Assembly (NCBI GenBank): GCA_942490705.1
Contig: CALNXY010000014.1
Span: 62,001-126,000 of the forward strand
Length of the DNA stretch: 64,000 nucleotides
Reading direction: 5' to 3'
From: JAGRCP01 sp942490705
Lineage (GTDB): Bacteria > Chloroflexota > Anaerolineae > Caldilineales > Caldilineaceae
Position 1 is the stretch's first letter, and every line of letters begins with the position of its first letter. Position numbers and translations under genes: made by a program. Positions 34,589-43,681 of the stretch are shown here, piece after piece. The notes beneath the pieces were generated by a model that saw nothing but the letters and a program-made list of their open reading frames with translations, had not been told where the DNA came from and did no database searches.

Positions 34589-36298
34589 ATGAACTATGGC
34601 TTTATCATCGACAATCGCAAGTGCATTGGCTGCCACGCCTGCTCCACAGCGTGCAAGAGTGAGAATGAGGTGCCGCTCGGCGTCAATCGCACGTGGGTCA
34701 AGTATGTGGAGACCGGCGCGTATCCCGACGTGACTCGCCATTTTCAGGTGACGCGCTGCAATCACTGCGCCAACCCGCCCTGCGTGCGCATCTGCCCCGT
34801 CACGGCCATGTACCAGCGTGACGACGGCATCGTCGAATTTGACGCCAACGCCTGCATTGGCTGCAAGGCGTGCATGCAGGCCTGCCCCTACGACGCGATC
34901 TACATTGACCCGGACAGTCACACGGCAGCCAAGTGTCACTACTGTGCACACCGCACAGAGATCGGTCTGGAGCCGGCCTGTGTTGTCGTCTGTCCCGAAC
35001 ACGCCATCATCGCCGGCGACATGGACAACCCGACCACAGAGATCGCACGCATGCTGGCCACGGAGAAGGTAACGGTGCGCAAGCCGGAACAGGGCACCGC
35101 CCCCAAGCTTTTCTACATCGATGGCAACGATGTCGCCCTTCATCCCACCGCCACCGAACGCACGCCAGAGACATACCTCTGGGCCGACGTGATTCCGCTC
35201 CATGCTACACTGAGCAACGGCAATGGCGCCGAGATCACGGCCAAAGCGCAATCTGCGCTGGGCATGAGCAACGGCAGCAGCCACGCCACAGCGCCACCGA
35301 CTGCGACCAAGCGCGCGCCCTCCGGTGCGGTCATCCGCACGCCGCAACCCCAGGGACAGGCGTGGGCCGGACCGATTCAAATCGGTGAAGGCCGCATGGC
35401 CGAGCAGATGGTGCAGGTCTCTTACAATGCCCAACATCAGATTCCGTGGCACTGGCCCGTACCTGCCTATTTGGTCACCAAGGGCATCGGTACGGGACTC
35501 TTTATGCTCCTGGCTTTGGCGCTGGGTCTCAGTCTTGTGCCCTTCCAGGCTGGCGTGGCCGTAGCAATCGGTTTCCTCTCCCTGGCCTTTATCGGCCTGA
35601 CCACCTTCCTCCTGGTCTATGATCTCGAGCGTCCCGAACGCTTCCTGACCATTTTGACGCGACCGCAATGGAAGAGCTGGCTGACCCGGGGCGCGTTCCT
35701 GCTGGTTGGCTTCACCGCCGTGGCGGGGCTGTGGTGGCTGATGGAGGCGGGCGCGCTCATGGGTTGGGTCGATGCGGGCAACGCTGCTGCCCTACGGATG
35801 CCGCTGCTCTGGCTGGGTTTCATCCTGGCCGTCGGCGCCGCCATCTATACCGCCTTCCTCTTTGGGCAAGCCGAGGGACGGGACCTATGGCAGAGCCCGC
35901 TCCTGCCCTTCCACCTTGTGGTCCAGGCCTTCATGGCGGGCAGCGGCCTGCTGCTGGCTGCTGATCTCTTTCTGGACTTTGCGCCCGAGCTGAGTGCGTT
36001 CATTCGCACGGTCTTTATCGTGAGCCTGATCGTCGACCTCTTTGTGACGCTGCTGGGTGAGTTTGGCATGCCGCATGCGTCGGAAATCGCGGCCTTGGCC
36101 GCACACGAGATCAGCCACGGGCGCTATCGCCGCCTCTTCTGGGGCGGTAGTATCATCCTCGGTCACGTTGTGCCACTGGTCCTGATCTTCCTGGGTTGGC
36201 CGCCCTTTGCCGCCTTGGCTGGCCTTGCCGCCATCGCCGGGCTTTACGCCTTTGAGTATGCATTTGTCATGGCGCCCCAAGAAATTGCGAATAGCTGA
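34589..36298 (+). CDS. Ferredoxin-type [4Fe-4S] electron-transfer subunit fused to NrfD membrane subunit
   Basis: 569 residues. Residues 1-~185 are a DmsB/PsrB/SoeB-like subunit with sixteen Cys in four sets: CIGCHACSTAC, CNHCANPPCVRIC, ACIGCKACMQAC and KCHYCAHRTEIGLEPACVVVC (near 127-148). A Pro/Thr/Ala-rich linker (~200-265) leads to an NrfD/PsrC/SoeC domain (~275-565) with eight to ten helices, beginning HWPVPAYLVTKGIGTGLFML. These are normally separate proteins, so this is a fusion of the FeS and membrane quinone-reducing subunits. No Tat signal is present, which points to a cytoplasm-facing complex. It is followed after 14 bases by the molybdoenzyme gene. Confidence 0.92.
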   Translation: MNYGFIIDNRKCIGCHACSTACKSENEVPLGVNRTWVKYVETGAYPDVTRHFQVTRCNHCANPPCVRICPVTAMYQRDDGIVEFDANACIGCKACMQACPYDAIYIDPDSHTAAKCHYCAHRTEIGLEPACVVVCPEHAIIAGDMDNPTTEIARMLATEKVTVRKPEQGTAPKLFYIDGNDVALHPTATERTPETYLWADVIPLHATLSNGNGAEITAKAQSALGMSNGSSHATAPPTATKRAPSGAVIRTPQPQGQAWAGPIQIGEGRMAEQMVQVSYNAQHQIPWHWPVPAYLVTKGIGTGLFMLLALALGLSLVPFQAGVAVAIGFLSLAFIGLTTFLLVYDLERPERFLTILTRPQWKSWLTRGAFLLVGFTAVAGLWWLMEAGALMGWVDAGNAAALRMPLLWLGFILAVGAAIYTAFLFGQAEGRDLWQSPLLPFHLVVQAFMAGSGLLLAADLFLDFAPELSAFIRTVFIVSLIVDLFVTLLGEFGMPHASEIAALAAHEISHGRYRRLFWGGSIILGHVVPLVLIFLGWPPFAALAGLAAIAGLYAFEYAFVMAPQEIANS

Positions 36299-36312
36299 CG
36301 GAGACTCCTCAC

Positions 36313-39300
36313 ATGACCGACAATCGTAACAGCATCACCGATCTCATTCGCACCATGTTGGGCAAAGCGCCTCTTGGAGCAAGCCGACCAGTGGCCGACG
36401 GTCAGACCAACGCGGGCGGGGTCGCGCTGCCGTCATTTGGCGAAAGCGCCGAAAAACCCGAGCCGGTAGAGATGACAGTGGTCCACCAAGCTGACGGGCG
36501 CATGAGCCAGTATCCGCCGTCCGAAAAGTGGGACGACTGGGTGGAGTACGACGGCAAGGCCTGGCCCGAAAAAGTGGCCCGGCGCTATATGCTCGTGCCC
36601 ACGGTCTGTTTTAACTGTGAGAGCGCCTGCGGCCTGCTCGCTTATGTGGACAAGAGCAGCCTGGAGATCAAGAAATTCGAAGGCAACCCCGCCCACCCTG
36701 GCAGTCGCGGCCGCAACTGCGCCAAGGGACCGGCCACCCACAACCAGATCTACGATCCGGAACGCATCCTCTATCCGCTCAAGCGCGTGGGTGCGCGGGG
36801 CGAGGGCAAGTGGAAGCAGATCACCTGGCAAGAGGCGCTCAGTGAGATCGCCGCCAAGATGCGGTCGAGTCGACAGCAACGGCGTGACGGCATCATGTAT
36901 CACGTTGGCCGGCCGGGCGAGGATGGCTACACGAATCGCTGCATCACTGCGTGGGGCGTGGACGGTCACAACAGCCATACCAACATCTGCTCGGCCGGCG
37001 CCCGCGCCGGCTATACCTTCTGGGGCGGGTTCGACCGGCCCAGTCCCGACCACGCCAACGCACGGGTGATCCTGCTCGTCTCCAGCCATCTGGAAACCGG
37101 GCACTACTTCAATCCCCATGCGCAGCGCATCATCGAAGGCAAGATGGCCGGAGCAAAGCTCATCACCTTTGACCCGCGGCTCTCCAACACGGCCAGCATG
37201 AGCGACACCTGGCTGCCCACCTGGCCCGGCAGCGAGACGACTGTCCTCCTGGCCATGGCCAACTACCTTATCCAAAACGACCGCTACGATAAGGAATTCG
37301 TGCGCCGCTGGGTCAATTGGCAAGAGACGCTGGAGGCAATTGCAGAGCTACGCTTGCCGCTTGCGGATCCCGCCCTCCTGGCCGAGATCCAATCCGCAGT
37401 CCACAATCCGCAATCCGCAACGCCCTTCGCACTGTTCGACCGCGCGCTCAAGACTCTCTATGCCGAGTTCACCTTTGAGCGGGCAGCAGAAGAGGCGCAG
37501 ACGCCGGTCGAGCGCATCCGCGAGGCGGCCGAGTATGTGGCCAATTGCGACGGCAAGCTGGCGACCCATACCTGGCGCAGCGCCAGCATCGGCAACCTGG
37601 GCGGCTGGCAGGTGGCCCGGGCGCTCTTCTTCCTCAATGTGCTGACGGGCAGCGTAGGTACGCGGGGGGGCACGTCGGCCAACAGCTGGAACAAATTTGT
37701 GCCCAAGCCATTCAAGGAACCGCCGCCGTCAGAGACGTGGAACGAACTGCATCTGCCCCACGAGTGGCCCTTGGCCCACTACGAAATGAGTTTCTTGCTG
37801 CCCCACTTCCTGGAAGAAGGCCGTGGCGAGGTCGACGTCTACTTCAGCCGCGTCTACAATCCCATGTGGATCAACCCCGACGGCTTCATGTGGCTCCAGT
37901 CTCTGCTGGACGAAGAGCAGATCAAGTGTCACGTTGCCCTGACGCCGACATGGAACGAGTCGGCCTGGTTCGCCGACTACGTGCTGCCCATGGGCCACGC
38001 CGGCGAGCGCCACGATCTCATGAGCCAGGAGACCCACGCCGGGCAGTGGATCGCCTTTCGCCAGCCTGTGCGCCGCGTCGCGCTGGAGCGCATGGGCAAG
38101 CCCGTACGCTTCACCTATGAGGCCAATCCCGGCGAAGTGTGGGAAGAGAACGAGTTCTGGGTTGAACTTTCCGCAGAGATGGACCCGGACGGCACGCTCG
38201 GCATCCGCCAGTGGTTCGAGAGCCCTTACCGTCCCGGTGAGATCATCACGGTAGACGAGTACTACCAATGGATCTTCGAGAACAGCGTGCCCAACCTGCC
38301 GGAAGCTGCGGCCAAGGAGGGGTTGAGTCCCCTCGCCTACATGCGCAAATATGGCGCGTTTGAAGTTACGGTCAACAACTATACGCCCTACGAAAAAGGA
38401 CTGAAGATCCCGCCGCAGGCGAATGGGCAAAACGGTGACAGAAATCACCAGCAGGCAGCGACCGAGTCATCGCCCTTTGCCGTCGATGCACACCAGCGCG
38501 TGCTGGATGCCGGCAAGGTCGTCGGCGTGCTGGTGGATGGCGAAGCCAAGGTGGGCTTTGCCACGCCCAGCCGCAAGTTGGAATTTTTCAGCGCGACGCT
38601 GGCCGACTGGGGGTGGCCGCAGAAGGAGTATGTCATTCCCTGGCCGCTCAAGAGTCATGTCCATCCGGACAATATCGACCGTGAGCAGGATGAGATGCTC
38701 TTGCTGCCCAACTTCCGCCTGCCCACATTGATTCATACGCGCAGCGCCAACGCCAAGTGGCTCTACGAAATCAGCCACAAGAACCCCGTGTGGATGCACC
38801 CGGAGGACGCCGCGCGGCTCGGACTGGAGACGGGCGATCTGGTGCGGGTCGAGACGGAGATCGGCTATTTCATTGACAAGGTCTGGGTGACAGAGGGCAT
38901 CAAGCCGGGCATCATCGCCATGAGCCATCACCTGGGTCGTTGGCGGCTTCAGGATGGGCCAAACATCGGCCCGGGCATGTCGAGCCTGGCCAAACTGCAT
39001 GACGACGGCCACGGGCGCCACACGCTCAATATCCTGGAGGAAGGTCGGGCCTGGGAAACCTTTGATCCGGACACCAGCCGCATCTGGTGGAAGGATGTGG
39101 GCGTGCATCAGAATCTGACCCACGCCGTCCACCCTGATCCCATCAGCGGCGCACACTGCTGGCTGCAGAAGGCCGTCAACGTGCGCAAAGCAGGCCCGGG
39201 CGAACACTATGGTGATGTGTGGGTGGATACGACCCGCTCAATGGCGGTCTATGAAGAGTGGAAAGCCATGACCCGCTCGGCCGTGGATTACAGCCCGGAT

Positions 39301-39435
39301 GGGTTACGCCGTCCGCTGTGGCTCAAGCGTCCGCTCAAGCCGGTGGTGGACGCCTACGCGCTGCCCCACCATCCGTTCGGCCGCAACGGTGCCAAGCCAG
39401 TGAGTCAGCCAACCACCGAGCGCAGAGGAGACTAA
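36313..39435 (+). CDS. Molybdopterin oxidoreductase, SoeA/PsrA/PhsA-like
   Basis: A 1040-residue bis-MGD enzyme without a Tat signal. The N-terminal [4Fe-4S] motif is Cys99, Cys102, Cys106 and Cys136 in CFNCESACG ... GRNC. Cys226 (NSHTNICSAGARAG) is the best candidate for the Mo ligand, as in the PsrA/PhsA/SoeA clade. The C-terminal molybdopterin dinucleotide-binding fold (LPTLIHTRSANAKWLYE ... WMHPEDAARLGLETGDLVRV) is complete. With the fused FeS/NrfD protein it makes a three-domain SoeABC-like complex. In this setting, sulfite oxidation to sulfate at the cytoplasmic side is the favoured role; polysulfide or thiosulfate reduction is an alternative. An AATCCGCA-type repeat lies in frame at codons ~360-370. 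Confidence 0.9.
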   Translation: MTDNRNSITDLIRTMLGKAPLGASRPVADGQTNAGGVALPSFGESAEKPEPVEMTVVHQADGRMSQYPPSEKWDDWVEYDGKAWPEKVARRYMLVPTVCFNCESACGLLAYVDKSSLEIKKFEGNPAHPGSRGRNCAKGPATHNQIYDPERILYPLKRVGARGEGKWKQITWQEALSEIAAKMRSSRQQRRDGIMYHVGRPGEDGYTNRCITAWGVDGHNSHTNICSAGARAGYTFWGGFDRPSPDHANARVILLVSSHLETGHYFNPHAQRIIEGKMAGAKLITFDPRLSNTASMSDTWLPTWPGSETTVLLAMANYLIQNDRYDKEFVRRWVNWQETLEAIAELRLPLADPALLAEIQSAVHNPQSATPFALFDRALKTLYAEFTFERAAEEAQTPVERIREAAEYVANCDGKLATHTWRSASIGNLGGWQVARALFFLNVLTGSVGTRGGTSANSWNKFVPKPFKEPPPSETWNELHLPHEWPLAHYEMSFLLPHFLEEGRGEVDVYFSRVYNPMWINPDGFMWLQSLLDEEQIKCHVALTPTWNESAWFADYVLPMGHAGERHDLMSQETHAGQWIAFRQPVRRVALERMGKPVRFTYEANPGEVWEENEFWVELSAEMDPDGTLGIRQWFESPYRPGEIITVDEYYQWIFENSVPNLPEAAAKEGLSPLAYMRKYGAFEVTVNNYTPYEKGLKIPPQANGQNGDRNHQQAATESSPFAVDAHQRVLDAGKVVGVLVDGEAKVGFATPSRKLEFFSATLADWGWPQKEYVIPWPLKSHVHPDNIDREQDEMLLLPNFRLPTLIHTRSANAKWLYEISHKNPVWMHPEDAARLGLETGDLVRVETEIGYFIDKVWVTEGIKPGIIAMSHHLGRWRLQDGPNIGPGMSSLAKLHDDGHGRHTLNILEEGRAWETFDPDTSRIWWKDVGVHQNLTHAVHPDPISGAHCWLQKAVNVRKAGPGEHYGDVWVDTTRSMAVYEEWKAMTRSAVDYSPDGLRRPLWLKRPLKPVVDAYALPHHPFGRNGAKPVSQPTTERRGD
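37391..37420 (+). repeat. AATCCGCA repeat inside the molybdoenzyme gene
   Basis: Three to four copies of AATCCGCA (with AGTCCACA variants) occur in frame within the coding sequence and encode QSAVHNPQSA. Runs of the same word are intergenic at 42361-42405, 39525-39543 and 56876-56935. The insertion lies in a variable loop after RLPLADPALLAEI. Confidence 0.6.
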
Positions 39436-39551
39436 TAACGCGGAATCGAAAACTGCACGCCATCGACCATCCAGCGCCCATGGGGCTATCTACGCTTCAC
39501 GTACCCGGCATGGGCGGCGGCGAGCAAATCCGCAATCCGCAATGACAGGGT

Positions 39552-39947
39552 CTAGTCCTGCGCCATATGATAGACAACATCTGCAGCGGACAAGACGCCC
39601 ATGGGAATCATGCGACCGTTCTCCTCACGAATGGCCACGACCCGGTGAATGTGGCGATCGATGAGCAGTTCCATTACCCGTCCGAGCGTGTCATCCAAGC
39701 GCACGGTGACCACATTGGGATTCATGTAGTTCTGGACGCGACCTTCCTCCCATTCGGTCTCCCAGTAGGCGGCGCGCACCAGATCGATGCGGGTGATAAT
39801 GCCCTTCAACGCCGCGTGCTCATCGACGACGACAAGGCAACTGATGTTGCGACTTGTCATGGTGTCGGCTGCGTGCTTTAGCGTATCGTCAAGGCGGCAG
39901 CTATAGATGCCAAAGCGCTTGGCTTGTAGAACCGGAATATCTTTCAT
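39552..39947 (-). CDS. Tandem CBS domain protein
   Basis: 131 residues made of two CBS domains (DTLKHAADTMTSRNISCLVVVDE and DDTLGRVMELLIDRHIHRVVAI). No other domain is attached. CBS pairs bind adenine nucleotides and act as energy sensors. It is convergent with the molybdoenzyme gene and faces it across repeat-containing sequence. Regulatory role and partner are unknown. Confidence 0.9.
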   Translation of the reverse strand: MKDIPVLQAKRFGIYSCRLDDTLKHAADTMTSRNISCLVVVDEHAALKGIITRIDLVRAAYWETEWEEGRVQNYMNPNVVTVRLDDTLGRVMELLIDRHIHRVVAIREENGRMIPMGVLSAADVVYHMAQD

Positions 39948-40062
39948 GGGAGCGTCCCCGTGGTTAGGTAATCGTTTGGAGATGGTTTCTATTCTACCCT
40001 ACTGGCGAGGATTTTTCTACTTTAATTTGTAACGCCATTTATTGCACACAAAGGAGTACCTT

Positions 40063-41013
40063 ATGACAAGCATCCCAGCAAATGGTGCGGATGCCAACGG
40101 GGTCGATGCGCTTCAGGTGCGTCTGAATGACCCCGGCACCGTTGACGCGCTCAATCGCCTGCTGGATCGGATCGACACGCTGGAGGAGTCGGTCGATAAG
40201 CTATCTAATGCAGCAGGCCAGGCGCCGCAGATGGTGGCCATGATGGCCGACATCGCGGATGAATCGTCGCGCGACGCCGCCGCGCGTGGTATCGACATCG
40301 ACGCGCGACTGCATTCCCTGCTCGGCATCGCCGAGAAACTGACCGAACCGCGCACCGTGGAAGTGCTCTCCGGTCTCCTCGACCGCATGGATCAACTCGA
40401 AGAACTGGTCAAGCTGACCGACCAGCTTCCAGGCGCCGTCGCCATGGCAGCGGACATTGTGGATGACACCTATGCCACTGCCGCAGCGGCCGGCGTCGAT
40501 GTGGAAGCGCGCACCAAAGCCGGTCTGGCCCTGGCCGAAAAACTGACGGCGCCGCAGAACATGGCGACGCTCACCAAGCTCGTCGATCAGATGGATAAGG
40601 TCGACACGGCCGTGGGCATGCTTGATCAGGCGCCGGGCATGATGGCCATGGGCATGGATATCACCGACGATATTATGGCCCGGGCCATGGAGAGTGGTCT
40701 GGATGTCGATAAATTCACGACGCAAGGCCTCTCCGCTTTGATCAAGTTTAGTTCGCTGGTGGCATCGGACGAATTTGATGAGCTGGTCTTTTCCGGCATT
40801 CTTGACACGGAGACCATCGCAATTGTGAGCGACGTAGGCGAGACGCTGGTCGAATGCAAGAAAGATCCGCCGCGCCGGCTAAGCATTCTTGGCCTAGCGC
40901 GTGAACTCAACGATCCGGATGCCAAGGTCGCCATGGGTTTCCTGGCCAATTTTGCCAAACATTTCGGCCACCGCATCTGCGAAGAGCGTCGCCGCGAACT
41001 CGGTATGCTCTAA
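40063..41013 (+). CDS. DUF1641 protein with three internal repeats
   Basis: A 316-residue soluble helical protein containing three ~70-residue repeats. Each has DxxTVxxLxxLLDRxDxLEE, then DQAPxxVAMxADIxDDxxxxAAxxGxDVDAR. The copies start near residues 23, 95 and 165. DUF1641 proteins of one unit are common next to SQR-like flavoproteins and formate dehydrogenase-like genes (yrhD in Bacillus), and the third copy here is followed by the DUF1641 core (FDELVFSGILDTETIAIV). AAGGAG is seven bases before the ATG. The function is unknown; its place before SQR suggests a link to quinone-coupled sulfide oxidation. Confidence 0.85.
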   Translation: MTSIPANGADANGVDALQVRLNDPGTVDALNRLLDRIDTLEESVDKLSNAAGQAPQMVAMMADIADESSRDAAARGIDIDARLHSLLGIAEKLTEPRTVEVLSGLLDRMDQLEELVKLTDQLPGAVAMAADIVDDTYATAAAAGVDVEARTKAGLALAEKLTAPQNMATLTKLVDQMDKVDTAVGMLDQAPGMMAMGMDITDDIMARAMESGLDVDKFTTQGLSALIKFSSLVASDEFDELVFSGILDTETIAIVSDVGETLVECKKDPPRRLSILGLARELNDPDAKVAMGFLANFAKHFGHRICEERRRELGML

Positions 41014-41107
41014 CAAGCGCCAGTCCGGCCCTTTGGCCAAAAATCACCCTGAGCACAAAACGGGGTTTTCACCCGTGCATCACTAAATGAAACGAGGAGC
41101 GAGACTT

Positions 41108-42301
41108 ATGAAGGACCACTACGAAGTTCTGATCGTCGGCGGCGGTTCAGGCGGCATTACGGCCGGCGCGTGGCTGCGCAACGAACCGGAACCGTTGACG
41201 GTGGGCATTATCGAGCCCTCCACCAAGCATTATTATCAGCCGCTTTGGACGCTGGTCGGCGGGGGCGTCTTTCCCAAGGAAGTAACGGAACGCGAAGAAG
41301 GCGATTTAATTCCGCCGGGCGCCGACTGGATTCAAGACTATGTCGAGCGCTTCGATCCCGACAATAACCAGGTGACCTTGCGCAGCGGCAAGACAATTGG
41401 TTATGACAACTTAATTGTCGCCGCCGGCATTCAGCTTGACTGGGACGCGATTCCCGGTCTGGCCGAAAGTGTTGGTAAACCGGGAACCGGCGTCTGCAGC
41501 AACTACTCGTATGAGACGGTTGACTCTACCTGGGAGTGCGTGCGCAACCTCAAGGGCGGGCGCGCCATCTTTACTCATCCCGACTCGTCGATCAAGTGTG
41601 GCGGCGCGCCGCAGAAGATATGCTATCTGGCCGAAGATTACTGGCGCAAGAATGACGTGCGTGACCACATTGAGGTTGTCTTTGCCAAGGCGGGCGGCGC
41701 GATTTTTGGCGTGGATAAATACACCCGCGCGCTGGAAAAGGTAGTGGAGCGCAAAGGCATTGAGACAATGTTCCATCAAGATTTAGTCGAGCTCAAGCCG
41801 GAGCGCCGCGAAGCCGTCTTCAAAGACGTGCAGACCGGTGCGCTGAACACCGTCAACTATGACATGATCCACGTCACGCCCAAGATGAGCGCGCCCGACT
41901 TCATCAAGCAGAGCCCGCTGGCCAATGCCGACGGCTGGGTCGATGTCGACAAGTACACGCTGCAACACAACACCTATCCCAACGTCTGGGCGCTGGGTGA
42001 CTGCAGCAGCCTGCCAACCGCCAAAACCGGCGCCGGCATCCGCAAACAGGCGCCGATTCTGGTGCAGAATCTGCTCGCCTTTAATGCCGGTGAAGCGCTG
42101 CCCAAGACGTACAACGGCTACACCTCTTGTCCACTGATTACCGGCTACGGCAGCCTGATCCTCGCCGAGTTCGACTACAACGACGAACCCGCCGAGACGT
42201 TCCCGTTCGATCAGAGCCAGGAACGCTACAGCATGTATGCGCTCAAGGTCTATGGCCTGCCCCAAATCTACTGGCACGGCATGCTGCGCGGCCGAGCGTA
42301 G
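41108..42301 (+). CDS. sqr: Sulfide:quinone oxidoreductase, type II
   Basis: 397 residues. The N-terminal FAD-binding VLIVGGGSGGITAG is followed by the SQR redox Cys pair: Cys164 in SSIKCGGAPQKICYL and Cys341 in NGYTSCPLITGYGSL. Both loops read like those of type II SQR, the group that includes the mitochondrial enzyme SQOR and transfers sulfane sulfur to glutathione, CoA or sulfite. The C-terminal segment (KVYGLPQIYWHGMLRG) is amphipathic and should dip into the membrane to reach quinone. ATG 41108 follows GAGGAG. The DUF1641 protein precedes it and a TorD-like chaperone follows. Confidence 0.94.
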   Translation: MKDHYEVLIVGGGSGGITAGAWLRNEPEPLTVGIIEPSTKHYYQPLWTLVGGGVFPKEVTEREEGDLIPPGADWIQDYVERFDPDNNQVTLRSGKTIGYDNLIVAAGIQLDWDAIPGLAESVGKPGTGVCSNYSYETVDSTWECVRNLKGGRAIFTHPDSSIKCGGAPQKICYLAEDYWRKNDVRDHIEVVFAKAGGAIFGVDKYTRALEKVVERKGIETMFHQDLVELKPERREAVFKDVQTGALNTVNYDMIHVTPKMSAPDFIKQSPLANADGWVDVDKYTLQHNTYPNVWALGDCSSLPTAKTGAGIRKQAPILVQNLLAFNAGEALPKTYNGYTSCPLITGYGSLILAEFDYNDEPAETFPFDQSQERYSMYALKVYGLPQIYWHGMLRGRA

Positions 42302-42307
42302 AGGGAA

Positions 42308-42405
42308 TGCGGACTGAGAATTTCGGATTGTGGATTTGGGATTGCAGATTATTGTCGTGCGTCCTCAATCTACATTCCGCAATCCGCAATCCGCATTCCG
42401 CATTC
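42308..42405. repeat. AATCCGCA/GATTGCGGA repeat block in inverted orientation
   Basis: The left half contains GGATTGTGGATTTGGGATTG words and the right half contains ATTCCGCAATCCGCAATCCG words, so the block can fold on itself. Related words are found at 56876-56935 and, in frame, at 37391-37420. It separates the SQR stop and the TorD-like start. Confidence 0.6.
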
Positions 42406-42408
42406 ACC

Positions 42409-43380
42409 ATGACCTCTTTGAGCGCTTATGAAATTGCCCTGGGGCGTAGCCGTACGTATGCGCTGTTGGGCCGGCTTTATCGACGTGCGTTGGACGATGA
42501 GGCGATGGACTATGTGCGCGCCATTCCGAGGCTGGCCGCTTCTGTCGCCCCGGAAGCCGACCTTGATGAGTTGGCCGCAGCCTATCAGGATCTTTTCGGC
42601 TTCAACGTCTTTCCCTATCAAACACTCTTTCTCGATCCGGCCGGCCGGCTCGGCGGTCCGGAGAAGGTGCGGGTGCAACAGAGTCTGGCAGCGGTGCATT
42701 ATCGGCCTGACCCGGAAAATGCAGATGATCACATCGCTGGGGAGCTGGCTCTCCTGGCCTTCTTGTGCGGGGCCGAGGCGGATGCACGGCGTGACGGGCT
42801 AGACGCAACCGCGAACGAAGTGGTGGCGCGACAAGCCGAGTTCCTGGCCGATCATCTCTTACGCTGGATCGCGCCCTTCGTTGCTGCGGTCCAGCGGACC
42901 GGCGCGCCCTTCTATCGCGAGCTGGCAGCGTTGACGTTGGACTTTGTTGCCAACCACACGTCGGCACACCTGTCTGCGGCCACATCGGTTCCGCTATCGC
43001 CGGCGGCTCTATCACTGGAGGACGACGCCACGGATCTGCGCGCCATCGTCAACCATCTGCTGCAAACGCCGGCCAGCGGCATCTATCTTGCCCGGGCTGA
43101 TCTGATGCGCCTGGGCCGTACCTTTAACCTGCCGCGCGGCTTTGGCGATCGCCGCCAGCTCTTCCTCAACCTGCTGCGCACCGCCGCCACCTACGACGCA
43201 TTCATCACGCTCGTCAATGCCCTGGCGGATGACGCCAACGACTTTGACCAACGCTACGCGGCCATGGCTGCCGGCCATCCAACCTTGACGCCGTGGATTA
43301 CGCCTTGGCGAGAGCAAGCCCAGGCAACCGAAGAGCTGCTAAGACGTCTCGCGCGCCTCAGCGAGGCAATTGACAATTGA
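42409..43380 (+). CDS. TorD/DmsD-like molybdoenzyme chaperone with C-terminal extension
   Basis: 323 residues. The first ~190 resemble TorD-family chaperones (YALLGRLYRRALDDEAM, AAYQDLFGFNVFPYQTLFLDPAG, EPDHIAGELA-type motif in NADDHIAGELALLAFLC, ADHLLRWIAPFVAAV). These proteins bind molybdoenzyme apo-forms during cofactor insertion. The remaining ~130 residues are helical and of no recognised family. The normal length is ~200, so the extension is unusual. It presumably serves the molybdoenzyme at 36313, 3 kb upstream. The ATG at 42409 is chosen over longer frames that translate the repeat block. Confidence 0.82.
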   Translation: MTSLSAYEIALGRSRTYALLGRLYRRALDDEAMDYVRAIPRLAASVAPEADLDELAAAYQDLFGFNVFPYQTLFLDPAGRLGGPEKVRVQQSLAAVHYRPDPENADDHIAGELALLAFLCGAEADARRDGLDATANEVVARQAEFLADHLLRWIAPFVAAVQRTGAPFYRELAALTLDFVANHTSAHLSAATSVPLSPAALSLEDDATDLRAIVNHLLQTPASGIYLARADLMRLGRTFNLPRGFGDRRQLFLNLLRTAATYDAFITLVNALADDANDFDQRYAAMAAGHPTLTPWITPWREQAQATEELLRRLARLSEAIDN

Positions 43381-43681
43381 CGATGGTCAATTGCTAATCG
43401 CCAATTGTCTGGGCGTACACAAAGAGGCTGAAGCGCGTTATACTATAATGAGGGTAGGCAAGACGGCCTATATGATCAGCGCCGGTTGAGCTTGGATGAG
43501 CTGAGCTTGTCGAAGGATCGAAGGGTCAAAACCAAGCGGGCCGCCGGGTTACTTCTCTTCTGAGTGAAATGGCGATTCACCGACGTTGGCTGCTCGTGCG
43601 AACGATCCGGCGCGTGGGCATGCCTACTCATCAATTCACACTTGACACGACTCTAATCCAGCAGAAATTGAACCCATTCAC
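43381..43681. other. 301-base gap with repeats
   Basis: Contains the CAATTG-type repeat (43368-43406, partly inside the preceding gene end) and a TGAGCTTGTCGAAGG word (around 43502-43516) that recurs as TGAGCCTGTCGAAGG near 60242. No gene was recognised. The promoter of the two-component system should be near the right end. Confidence 0.5.

Noticed and set aside
34514..35668. Minus-strand frame of 384 codons opposite the FeS/NrfD gene.
   Set aside because: Antisense shadow of a gene with sixteen ordered Cys ligands; His/Arg/Gly-rich and without any recognisable motif.
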